A stretch of DNA of 64,000 nucleotides from NCBI GenBank assembly GCA_001683735.1, contig LUGG01000002.1:2604001-2668000 (forward strand), in the 5' to 3' direction. The translations under genes were made by a program, and so were the position numbers. Source of the stretch: Grifola frondosa (taxonomy: Eukaryota > Basidiomycota > Agaricomycetes > Polyporales > Grifolaceae). The notes beneath the pieces were generated by a model. That model had not been told where the DNA came from. It ran no database searches and saw nothing but the letters and a program-made list of their open reading frames with translations. Numbering within the stretch: the first letter of the stretch is position 1; every line of letters begins with the position of its first letter. Positions 23,321 to 35,409 of the stretch are shown in pieces.

Positions 23321-26300
23321 ATGCAAAGGTCACCTTGCAGGTCAGTTCATCAACAAATGAATGATAGTGATAATCTAAAGCATGATTCAGAGGAATGTCA
23401 TGATGGTTGCATAGCTTGTTAGGAGATTCATTCAAATATTTGGTCATAGTTCACAGGTTTCATGATACTTTTTTGGGCACCATGATATGATTGACACTCA
23501 GGAGTAGACCATAGTATCTAATTTGTGTAGCATATGATGTATAACCCTCTTATGTGTTGTAATTGAGTTGTCGTGCATTCTCAACTCTTTGAACAAGTGT
23601 GGTATTAAGTTAATGTTAAGTGTTCATACTACAAGACATATCATCACTTCACTCTGGCAGTAAAAGGCATGACATAGACTGTCATGGTTATGAATTGTTT
23701 GTGACATCTTCAGCAATGGTGTATGTATGAACAGAAATTCTTGCAAAAGAAGATTCAGTTAACATTTGTTACCCATCATGCAAAGTGAAAACAGTGTGCT
23801 GAATTATATTATCATTCAACATTGTACTTTAATGTTGATGTGCTCTATCAAAGCAGCAAATTCAAACTGTTACAAAAGTCACATTTATGACAATGTCACT
23901 AAATGTCTCCAGTAATGGTGTATGCGTGAACAGAAAATTTTGTATTTATACTATTGAAGCAGTGCAAACAATACAGGGTCATACTAACATCGATTCAACA
24001 TGATAGTGAACTTAAATTACAGGTATATGCTGAACTCTGATATGAGATCACATAAAGAATGAGAATAGACTTTGACAATGTTCCAGTTGAGGTTGTACTG
24101 ATATCAAATCGAGACCTTCACATTAAGCTTGGCTTAAATCTCATAAGCAGGTTAATGCAATCATCATAAAGCCTTCACATAAAGGTTTTGGGGACATTGA
24201 ATTTTAGAGTGATTTCAATGTCACTCACCAAATATTGCCACAACCTTGGGGTCAAACATTCATGTGGCATTGTTATAACCCAAATATCAACCCAATTATG
24301 AGCTTATTATTGTGTAATCTGCCAACATTACTTCAACATTTTTCCATTTTGCATGTGTATCCAGAGACACCTCTTATGGACAGTTGTTATCAAATTAGGA
24401 AACATGATTAATCCAGTCTCAACTCAGACAAACACCATCAGCAGCTTCACTTCCATCTGTTCAACTTCACGAGGATGTTCTGCACCATCAAACCTTAATT
24501 CTCATCACCAACATTTCTATGGCTATATGTAATGCTTATTTCTGACATGACAACAGCTCTGTGAGTGTGGTTATCCAAGTGGAACATGCTCAATTTTGTC
24601 TATATCACATAGTTCTTTCTCAACACTGCTAAGTTTCAATATATATTTGATGTAGACCATAGCTATGAATGTGATGCAATGATCACCCATATTAGGGGGG
24701 TTGCAAATTGCAGAATGTCATGTCTATGAAGCTCTGGCATCACAGCCAGTGAACTTGAACTTGAAGATGTGTTAGTTACTGTGCAATGCAGAGTGTAAGC
24801 CACCAATTTTCCTCTGCAACTGATATTTGAGCTGAATATCTTTGTAGCACCTTTGTTCTAAATTCTTCATCTTTCAACATGATTGTCTCAATGATATGCA
24901 CATTATATGTGCTCAGTTTCACTATCTAACATAATTATTATGTTCATCATCTCATCTGATTACAAAATCCCCATTTTATTCATCCCAACCTGAAGCATGC
25001 AAATTAGCACTTCAGCATATAGGTGATATTCTTTCATCAATTTCATTGATTAATGTTATTATTGAACTCATTGATTAAATACAGGATCAACTCAATTTGC
25101 ATTGCTTAAACATTGTTTAGTTGTAGCCTATGAATAGCATTTTATCACTGTTTTCAAGGCCTTTGTCACTTTAAATAGATGGGCAAATATACCAGATGCT
25201 AAAGTTAGATATTTAAACAATGTTGTGAACTTGCAAGATGATGAAAAGCTGTTGATTATTAAATGATGTTTTTTCAAACCCAGCTATACTACAAATCACA
25301 ATTCAGTCACATTCTTTTCCCTTGACATTGTTATTGCCCTAAAAGTAGTACAGTTGCCATTTACTGTACATATCAATTTAGATTCATAATTATTTAATGA
25401 TAGATCTGAGTCATTATATTCATTAAAATACACAGTTTGCCATGACCATGGAGAAGATTGTGTTTTAATCTAATCAATATGATTTTAGACATAGTAATGG
25501 GTGCATGTGAGGTCCATCAAAGTATTGTTAAGCACATTTTTCCCAGGAGATGATAGTTGATGACAATAGTGAAGTGATTCAGGTGAAAAACAAAAACACA
25601 TATCATCCAGTATTGTCATATATGCTCTGATGCAATTCAGCTGTTATATGTTTGTTATTTGGCATGCTGATACACAGGCAGTTGTTGCATACATTACTGA
25701 TTACATTATAATGCATAAGTATCACAAATATATCAGCTCACCATATTGGTGAGTGGTTTCAGCATTCAATAAATACAATCAATTACAAAGTGACTATTTA
25801 TTGTCAATGTACATTATAATTTTAATCTACTTTAGATATTTTTAAAAAGTGCTGTGTATTTCTGGAGCACTTCTTTTATATCAAGAACATTAGTCCCACT
25901 TCAGAGTTTCACAGTACACCTTCCAAATTTGCCAACAGTCCTCAATTCACATCTTACTTTTAGCACATTTTGAAGCACTCAATAAATCACATTTTCATTA
26001 GCACCTTCTGCAGCTAAGCACAGTTTAAACCATGATTAAAAAGGACAAATCACACAAAACTGCTTGGCTGCATGCAGCTGTGGACTTCTTTTAATTAATT
26101 TAGTAGTGAATATAAAGGCCCTATTTTCAATGTAGCTATATTCACTAATGCACTTTCACATTTCTTGGAGAAAACAATAGCTTGCAAATGTGAAACTTGA
26201 ATCATGTAAAGGTCTTCATATCTCATATCATGGACATTATTATCATCTGCAAGAATGGAGAGCAGGCTAGTGAAGATATGTGTTTATTCTTAATTTTAAA

Positions 26301-26746
26301 CATAATATCTACTGTGTAGATAAACCTCCTTGCAAGGAGAAGTTATTTAACCTCTGATATATATTTGCACAAAATGTCATCAAGCACATTTTTTGGTATC
26401 TTCAAAAATTATTTATATATTCTCCATACTTCTAATGAATATAATCTTATCATTCAGACATGCATTTCTCCTGTTCCTGCTAGCATGCAGAATTTTATCT
26501 GTTATCATAGTATGAATGATCAAAAGAAGATATTAGTATTTTAGCAAGATACAGAAAAGATATCATAGTTATACTTACATGAAAGAAAAGCTGCATACAC
26601 AATATATAACATGACCACAAGGTAAGCAACAAGACAACAAGAGAGATAACAAATAGTGTTGTTACAGCCCAAGCTAACTTTTTGAGTCTTCTGCTCTCAA
26701 TTTTAAACATATTAATATAATTTCTGTTATATATGGTAGCATTAGA
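23321..26746. other. AT-rich CpG-poor region, no gene recognised
   Basis: Only short ORFs. About 100 bp at 25,030-25,125 repeats a segment at 21,155-21,255 (words TTCATTAATTTCATTAATTA and TTGAACTCATTGAT). A shorter pair of similar phrases occurs at about 23,700 and 23,905. Confidence 0.5.
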
Positions 26747-27025
26747 TAGTGTTTGTCTAAATATATAGTAATCATTTTAATAAATTCTATAATTAAACAG
26801 TATTATGCAATATATATGCTTGCCAAGCTAAATTTAAAGTCTAACTTTGCATTTAGCTGTATGCACATTTCTCATTAACTACTTAGAATTAAATGTTAAT
26901 GTTTTGCAGAAAAATAAATATGACTATTACCTACATGTGCAAGTTTGCAGCATAAGATTTGCTTTATATTTGCCTTAAATATTCACAATTTACTAATATA
27001 GGCCAGCTTAGCTGTGGCAACACTA
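26747..27025 (+). mobile_element. Diverged relative of the hAT-like MITE (copy 6)
   Basis: It starts TAGTGTTTGTCTAA and ends TTAGCTGTGGCAACACTA. The interior only loosely resembles the family. The adjacent 8-mers do not match. Confidence 0.5.
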
Positions 27026-29835
27026 ATGACAAAACAGTGTACAATGAAGAAACCTTAATCTCCAAGCCCTCAACACATCATTTAATATCCTCAACAATCC
27101 AAATGGTCAAGCATTATGAGACAATGACAACTCTGATGGCCAAGCAAATGACCTAGTGCATGATAACAATAATGGCACTAATGACCCAGAATTATTGCAA
27201 TGAACTAATAATAATAATAATAATAATGCTGATCCAGTAGTAAAGGAACATAATAAAAGGTCTGATTGGCACAGCATGCAAGTAAAGCACTTGATGAAGG
27301 GGTCAATTAGAAGCTTAAAAATGTGGTAAGGACAGATGATTTAACATTATCAAACTGGGAAGAATAAAATGTAAAGCTCATCTCAGTTTCAAGCTTGTGT
27401 TGGACCCAAATATGATGTAGTTAATAATCAGTGTCTAATAACATGTAAATTGTACTCACCTGCAATAACTTCTCAAAAAATCATGATGCACTATTTATCA
27501 TTATGTTCCAGCTCTGATTGTAGGCTGTCCACAACTAGACCAGTGTTAAATACAATTACTGAGACCAATATATTTATGAAGGTGTTGAGATTTTATATGT
27601 GCCCTGTGGTGCTACTTATCAAATTTGCATGAGATTATATCATCATAACTTTTGTTTCTTCCCTTTTCCTATTTATTGCTCTTACTCGAATGCTACAGAG
27701 CTCCAATGATAAGCCCTTGTCTATATAAGCTCCTACTTGTAGTACTGATACCTCATGTGTTTGCATTCATCTCTCGTTTACTTTATATAAGACAAACACA
27801 ATATCCAATATTATCTGTTTCTTTACTTGGACTTATACTTGCACACTCTTGAAATTCAACCAAAGATAGTTCATATAATATCATTAAATTTATAAGTGAC
27901 TCTTTTAGGATTATTAGCTATGCTTACTGATTACTATGGATACTTTGCTCTATGTCATATCAACACTTTCAAAGGGATTCTTGCAATTTGCACTAAAGTG
28001 TGACATAGCCATAAAAATTAAGTGATCTTCAGCAGGACAACTACCTAAGATGAAAGAAGGATTATTAAGACCAGAAGTGATCATAGTATGGACTGAGGAA
28101 TATTGATGCTGACTTCAATTAACATTAATGAGCTGCAAGGTAAAATTGAAGACAAAAAAGGGAAGACAGTGATAAATGAGGGGAATCTCTATCATTGTCA
28201 CTTCTATGATGTTGTAATGTAGCAGGCTAAAAGGTATTATCTGTGCCTTTATTTAAGCTACCACTATCACTTGCAAGGCTATGACTAAAAGTGTTCCATG
28301 CTTGTGTCTGTATTTATATTTGTGTTTGCACTGGGTAAGAAGCTGAAATAAACAATGTGGACATCCTTAATATGAACTGGGACAAGCTCTGACACTCTGT
28401 CAATAATAAGCCCACTCTTTGTTTGCTAAAAAAGTTAGATATAATCACAAAGATAAAAACAAAAACTACATCAATGTACTTGGTCCAAACATTATCATCC
28501 AAGCTGGTGATGCCAGCAACATGGGCATTCGACCAGTTAAATGCCAGTGTTGCTTTAATCTTCGAAATTATTGAGTGTGTGACTTTCAACTATAATGAAT
28601 TTGAGTGAAATTAATTCAATATAATATAATATGCTTACCTACCATCACTTGCTTTCACACATCTTCATCATTTTCTTTGCATCTTTATAAGAATGTTTTG
28701 CAAGCTTTACTACTGTCACTGTGAAAATGCACATCTTAAACCTATCTTCATTAGTTATAGCTGTTTTGTGGTCCACATCAGAAAAACTCAACTTTTCCTT
28801 CTTATAAAGTCCTACTTATTTTTCTTGTTTCTTAATTATCTTATTCAAGAGCCAAAAGTGGAAAAAGATCAAGAACTACATACCCACATGATCAAATGAT
28901 GCTGAAATTCAGTGTCTATGTACAATCTGAAAAACAGCAATCTGGGATGAAGGCAACCACCTGCCAAGAAGTCAATAGTCTATATATGTACTAATGGTTG
29001 AAATGTAGTTTATCATTAAAATTTAATGACATATAGTTCCAGCTAGCTGCAACCTTTATCATATTACAAAACACTATGTTTTCACTCGAAATCATCAAAT
29101 TATGCTACATAGCAATCTCGACAACATTAAGAGCTGTCAAAATTATCCTCAGGTTCACCCTCCTTGCCCTCCTTGCCACAGCTAATAGTATCATCAAGAA
29201 ATCCATTATCAGAACATCTTGCCTTCTTATCAGTTATAATTTTGGTCTCCCACCTAATCAAGAGTCCATTAGTAGATTTAGTCAACCTGGTGAAGAGCTT
29301 GCAAAAGGGTCATCTGCAGATAATAGCCATCCTGGACTGGATGGCAGAAAAGGGCTTGTGATCAGTTCATGAAAATCAAGCACACACACTCAGTCAACAT
29401 GCCCTGTGATGTCCTTGTGTATTACTGCCTGACTCAAGAACATGGATGTCAGTCATGGACATAGAAGGCACTTGAGATGACCATCCAGACATGTAAGAAA
29501 ATTTAGTACATTATGAGCACAAATTTTAAGACAGATTTAGTGATTACACATTATTTAGATGCCTAAGACTGACAAGCATTGGCTTCATTTATGTGAAGTT
29601 GGTGCACATGCTCAGTGTTGCAAGAATTGGCAACTGGGAGAACACTCAAGGCTGTTAAAACTACTGTACCATTTCTATCAATTCAACAGTCTTTGTGATG
29701 TGTAACATTGCCAAAATGGTTGACCAATTTGACAACTCAGTGAATGATGCACGACAAGCAAAAAAAAATCTCACAAAAATCCAGTCAGAATTAAGGCAAT
29801 TAGCTCCACAGGAGCCACCGAAAATTTTGTAACAC
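27026..29835. other. AT-rich CpG-poor region, no gene recognised
   Basis: A short (AAT)n microsatellite lies at about 27,205-27,227. Small ORFs such as 28314-28589 (minus) and 29076-29372 (plus) have no recognisable domain. Confidence 0.5.
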
Positions 29836-30089
29836 AATCATTTGCATAATTATCTTTAATATGTTTCAATTTCAGTTACATTGATAATATAGCTGACTAA
29901 AAAGTCAGACTTTGCAATTGGATTTTTAGCCATATCTCCATCAATACAATGTATAATATTTTACCCTTTGCATGCTTATGACACTATATTTAGGCTACAA
30001 AATGAAGGTAATATCACTATGATATCTAAAAAATTGCACAAGTTATGAGTTATATATAATTTAGGCCTGACTTAGCTGCAGCAACACTA
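29836..30089 (+). mobile_element. hAT-like MITE, 5'-truncated copy 7
   Basis: It matches the family from ACACAATCATTTGCATAATT through the terminal CTGCAGCAACACTA and lacks the first 130 bp or so. Confidence 0.7.
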
Positions 30090-30818
30090 CAGGATGCTAA
30101 TGAAGTAGATGTTGGAATTTGATTGAAAAGTAGTACAGGTGGTTTACATGAGGAGATATACTGAAAAACAGTTGAGAAGATCAAGGATGATGATGGACTA
30201 ATTGGCAGCAGGTGTCCAGGCACTCATACACTGGAGTACAGGCACTCAAGTGTCAAATTACAGAAGTTCACACAGACAACCAAAACCCAACTGTAAGTGA
30301 CAAAAAGTAACATTGAGTATAGATAAGTTCCTCAAGAAAAGTTGGATTTTGCTGAGGAATCAAATCAAGATCACTTTATCCTCTGTTGTCCATTTGGATG
30401 AAGGGACCCAGCAGGGGAATTGTGTGTAGTTGGCAGCATCTTTATTCAATGTGAGTGCTGTGAGGCTAGGATCATGCAATGTGCATGAGAGCAGAACATG
30501 AAATGGTTGAACTCCACTCAGCCATGTGTGGCATGCCTCACGGTAAGTGCAGATGACTTAGTATGCAAGTGCCTGATTTCACTTTCTTACCTAAATTTCA
30601 GCTTAACTTACCAGCATCTGGCAAAGTCCGATACGGACTCTTGGTAGTATGCGCCGGACGCAGTATGCACCCTTTTTTTGCCAAAATACTTTCGCTCAGT
30701 CATTCTAAATCACCTGAGCGGGGGATGTGGTCAAATTCTGTGCTAGACCTTCCGCTACCCACAAAGTAGTGCGGGACGCGTGACTAGACAATTAATATCA
30801 CTCATGATCAGCCGGTGA
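30090..30818. other. Right border of the AT-rich block
   Basis: CpG density returns abruptly at about 30,620, marking the change from transposon relics to gene-rich sequence. The last 200 bp form the 3' flank of the desaturase gene. Confidence 0.5.
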
Positions 30819-32249
30819 CTAATCTTTCCGGTCCTCGACAATTTCTGCAGCCTTTCTCTCGCTGGGCGCGGGACTGGCCATCTTTGCCTTGCGCTTCACC
30901 CGAGCAAAAATCCCTACTTCTGGGTCACGAATGAAGTTGACGATAACCATGGGCCACGACGGGTGCGAAGGGAGGGTATCGTAGAATTCGGGAGCCAGCG
31001 CGCGCAAGGCAGGCAGACGCGTCCAAGCCACGGCTGGGAAATCGTGGTGCTCGTTGTGATAGCCGACCTGTAAAGCCCGTCAACCGTTTTGTGAACCAAG
31101 ATGAGCCTGGTCAACCTACGTTGTAAGCCAGGATATTCAGCGGCCCGTAGTAAGAGTACGTCTCTTGGTCGAGACCATCCCAAATATAGTGCTCCGCGAT
31201 GAAGTGTCCGGAAAGGGGGTGGAGACTCCCTGCAAAGAAACTCGACGCGAGGAGATAGATGAATGGCCGGATTCCAAAAAATTTGATGAGGACGAAGTCA
31301 AAGACTAGCTGTGTGATGAGATTCGTGATGTGCCATTGCGTCAACGCTTGCATGCGCACGAAGCCCGGGCGGAAAGCGTAAAAGAAAATTTGAAATGTGC
31401 TTATGAGCGGCCAGAGCAGTTAGAGGATTCATGCGACGCGTACTAATGGTATGACGTACGCAAAGAACACTTTACCAAGGACATTGTTCAAGCAGATCAG
31501 CTCTAGTTGCGTGGGCAAATCAGTATCTATGCCATCTTCTCCGAGGAATTTGTGGTGTTCTATGTGATATTTCTGACCCATAGTGTACAGTTCAGGCATA
31601 TCCAAATCCAATGTAGAATAAACGAATACCTTGAAAGCCGCAGAATAGGGGATCCCGATAGGTAAATTCGCAAAGACAGCTAAAGCTTTGTTCGCCCAAA
31701 TGCCCTTAAACGCCAGGTTATGCGTAATCTCGTGAATAGCCAGGAATAGGTTATGATTCAAAGTTCCCCCAATCGCGTAAGCGCAAAACACAAAGAGCGG
31801 AGACAGTGGCCGAGTGTTCCGCAGCAGGCATGCCACCAAGAGTTGGATAGAAACAACGCCGAAAACGACATACTTCGTAAGCGGTTCATAACCCATGAGT
31901 TTCGTAACCTATGCGAAAAGTCATACGATATGAGACATGATTAATATGTTTCATGTCATACGCACTTCAGGATGAGCTTTCATAATAGCCATCCGCCTCG
32001 ATCGATGGGGCTCCTCAGTCATCAGCCATAAAAAATCCGAAGGATCTTGAGGAGGTCCTGGATAAGACTTCCCATCATCTTTTGCTGTTGGTGATGGAAC
32101 CTCGGTTCTTCGAGGTGACCGACCCTCACAGAGGGATTCAGCACCTCCGAAGTAGCTGAAATCTGTTTATGCATGACTTGAGCTCATCATAGAGGGATGC
32201 ATGACTGACCAACTACGTTACCTGCCTTTGCGGGCTTAGAACCAGACAT
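30819..32249 (-). CDS. DES1: Sphingolipid delta-4 desaturase (dihydroceramide desaturase)
   Basis: An ER-membrane di-iron enzyme that introduces the delta-4 double bond into dihydroceramide. The three histidine boxes are present: HEITH (in FLAIHEITHNLAF), HIEHH (in KYHIEHHKFLGEDGIDTDLP) and HNEHH (in NVGYHNEHHDFP). The N-terminus has the Lipid_DES-type motif (DFLWLMTEEPHRSRRMAI). The start is MSGSKPAKA at 32249; a short intron then joins to DFSYFGGAE. Introns also fall after HPE, AAFK, KVFFA and ILAYNV, all GT-AG, and the reading frame is intact throughout. The C-terminus is Lys/Arg-rich (RVKRKAKM) and ends EDRKD. It is divergent from the Suz12-like gene with only a short shared promoter. The gene lies directly at the edge of the transposon block. 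Confidence 0.93.
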
Positions 32250-32407
32250 AGGTTCGTGTAGTAGCTGGAGTTCTTGACGACAGGTAACCGAGACGTTGTT
32301 GGTGTCTATTATGCAAGAGCTTTAGAATCAAATAAAGCCAAACAACGTCCTCAGCAGATGATCGAGGCCTGGCAAACGGTTGATCGATCCCGAATCGATC
32401 GTCTATC

Positions 32408-34885
32408 ATGGATCCGACATCTAGTAGCAGAGCGGAACGCCCTCCCCCGCACGGGATCAACGAGCACAGCGTCAAGGTCCCACAGCGAAGGCGGCGCGAA
32501 AGGCGGTCAGCTTTCGTGAACCTGCAGAACGCCTGCTTTCTGCTGGAAGCGAACATCGCTTCAAAGCAGCGCGAAAGACGGGTACATCTGGTCCGCCACA
32601 GCATTCGTCTTTACGTTCGTCGTATGAGGTTCAAAGACAGCCATTTTCCGGAGAACCTTCTAGGGGTCATCCTGCTGTGACCAAATCGACACGTTCAGTT
32701 GCATTTGCTAATCCAGCCAACTCTCCCTCTAGAAATGATGGACGACTTGGAGGAGTACACAAGACTGCACGCAAGGCGACGTCATCGAACTTTCGACGTG
32801 GCCCTTCCTCCTCTTTCTCATACATTGCGCCGTCTTTCCAAGGCATTGGACGTCCTACCAAATCGGTTCGCATGCCTCCCACTTGGCTCATCCGCGATGA
32901 TGAAGTACACAAGCAACGGGCAGCCAAAAAGCTTTCGCAGATGAAGGTCGGCGGACATTCCCCTGGTAGGATGCTCTCAGCAATGTCCATACGGAGACGG
33001 ACGATGGAGATGGGGTCGCTACCAGGCGAGAGAGTCGGCCATCTTTCAGTCGCACAGAACGACCATGATGAGGATAGAGATGAGTACAACTCTCGTATGG
33101 AGGGTGGAAGACCGTAAGAATTCTTGGTTTCCCTCATATTCTAAACGTTCAAGCTGTTTTTAGACCTCGATATATGTTTGCAACAAAAGCGGCACGGAAA
33201 TCGGTTCCGCAGTCTATGATAGTCAAATCAATACGCTCTTTTGATCATGGGACTGTCTCGAAACATGCTGCACTAATCGGAAAGGCGGCGCGCAAGCACA
33301 AGTATGCGGGCTCTAGCGCTGATGTCATCGAACTGTCTGACTCCAGTGCAGACGAGGAGGATCTCTCACAATTGGATGCAGCATTTAACTCCCTTGCCTT
33401 GCGTGACAAGCGATTGGCTGAGCACGGAAGACTTCCATACCTGCGGAGAAACCTCCGAGTTGGGTTTATTCTAGCCTGTCGCGAGTTAGGCATACGAACG
33501 GAGCCAAGAACGCCACCCTCTGCCGATGTCACTGTTGTATACAGGTACCACATCGACGATGATTCCGACGACGAGGATGGCCGAGGTTCTAGTGCGGATC
33601 AAGAGGACCAGCGTGATAATCAGGAGTGGTCCAGCACAAAAATGCTATCTGATTGGGTATGTCCACTATGCGAGCTACTTGATCAGTTCAATACCCGCGA
33701 GATGTTACAATTCCACTTCGAGCGCGACCATAAAGAAGCAACGGTGTCGTGGGTGGAGGATACCCGCGGTGATGTGTGTATCAGATAAATTTCTGAGACT
33801 TGCCTTGACTTACCTTACGTTATGAAGCTACAATCTTGGAGGATTGAGATCATAATTCGTGACCCCGAGAGTGACCTATCCTCTTCCGACTTTGAAGACT
33901 CAGACTCGCATGACAGGTTCGCTCAGTACTGATCTGAATGCGCGGCTCCTCTAACTTTAATTATTAGTGAGCGGGCGCCATCACCGATGTTGGAACCTGT
34001 CCATTTGCACTATGAGGGCGAAGCTCCTCGCCAACAGTCTGTGTCGGTAGAACAAGAGCAGCTACCTCGAACTCCAAGCGCCGCCTCGCCGGAGGACATC
34101 CTTATCCCAAAACGTTCTCCCGGTCCACCATTGCCCCGTTTTATGAAAGAAGTACGAGAAGCTTCACCCACTCCTACTTCTACTGGGACGACATACACGG
34201 AACGGCGCTCGCGATCAACTACGGTATGGACGAGCACATCGGGACAATCATACCGGGGATCCTTACCTGCACGGTACCCTACACCACCGCCTCCCTCTGA
34301 TCCTCTCGGACCTGCAGCTCAGTATCCATACCTGCCTCCCGAATCGGAAAATGGAGAAGTATACTATTCTTACCGCCCAGGCGGCCCGCGAATCTATGAC
34401 CTTCTCAACACCCTTCCGTTGGAACCATTTGGTGTCTTGTCATGGGTGATCGTTGACAGGGAGGAAGAGCTGTTTGAATTCGACGATGTTCGAGACGAAG
34501 ACAAAGTTATACTGGCGCTCTGGAACCGGTGGATTATGCTGAACAGGTAATCCTCTGCGATCATTTTCCACGTTAAATCTCATCTCTGTGTAATAGGACA
34601 AAATTTCGTTTCAAGGGCTACCTACAAGGTGTCTTACATTTCATCGACCAGTATTGGCAAATGATCCACCGGGCAGCAGGCTGGCGTGCCTTGAGAGGAT
34701 TTCTTCTGGTGAATTTCCTTTCTAATGACAAGAAAAGCAGGTGGACTTACGGTCATTGGTCTTAGATGATGGCAATCAACAGATATCTTGAAATATCGGA
34801 AGTGAACAAGGTCCTCGATCATTATGAGTCAAAAACTGGCATGGAATTCTGGTATAAGGAAGCTGAGTCTGTTGCAAGCGACTGA
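32408..34885 (+). CDS. VEFS-box zinc-finger protein, Suz12-like PRC2 subunit
   Basis: Probably the Suz12-type core subunit of Polycomb repressive complex 2, which with an Ezh2-type enzyme methylates H3K27. Evidence: a single C2H2 finger (DWVCPLCELLDQF, then MLQFHFERDHKEATVSW) near 33,650-33,750. A Ser/Pro-rich linker follows. The C-terminus looks like a VEFS box: DKVILALWNRWIMLNR, then GYLQGVLHFIDQYWQMIHRA, LRGFLLMMAINRYLEISEVN. Introns at about 33,118-33,165, 33,773-33,830, 33,915-33,967, 34,546-34,596 and 34,709-34,767 keep the frame. The N-terminus is uncertain: the frame that runs into FREPAERLLSAGSEHRF has stops just upstream. The true start is therefore either an unseen first exon or the ATG at 32408 with a frame change. 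The family call is from motif order only. Confidence 0.68.
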
Positions 34886-35409
34886 TTACTGTATGGTTAT
34901 TTATAGTGATCAGCGATGATTATTTTATGAACCGGGGACCAAGTAAGCTCTCGACATCATTCCAGGGACAAAAGCATCTACCTAGTCACTACGGGGGATT
35001 AGACACGAAAGGAAATCGCGTTTCTACACCAATTTACCCGCGCGTGCATATACATAAAAATCAAGCAACATATTAGGAGCAGCATCATGTAAGCCGTACG
35101 CACAAGCGATTGTTGAGTGATCAAAACCAACAAAAGGGAAGTTCACCTCTTCGACTACGATAAAAAATCCTATAGCCTCATAGGATGTGTTAGATACCTG
35201 ATGATAGCGTGCGCAGTGCGCAGCGACCATTCAAAAATTCTTCCATTGTGAAGCTTCGTAGAGAATTTAAAGTTATGCAACTAATTTAAGCTCCGGTTAC
35301 CGCGCCACAACTAAAATCAAATTTAGGATAAGTCCGTAAAGGAGTCGCCACATTCCGGACTTGGACTTGAACTGTACCCTCTTCCAACTTTGGGTCGTCA
35401 TCACTGCCG
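34886..35409. other. Intergenic region
   Basis: No gene seen. It holds the 3' flank of the Suz12-like gene and the 5' flank of the BUR1-like kinase. Confidence 0.5.

Noticed and set aside
27205..27227. (AAT)n run as part of a repeat array or CRISPR
   Set aside because: A plain microsatellite; there are no regularly spaced repeats, and CRISPR is not expected in a fungus.
32667..33137. 156-codon minus-strand ORF
   Set aside because: It is antisense to the Suz12-like coding region, which has the recognisable domains and introns.
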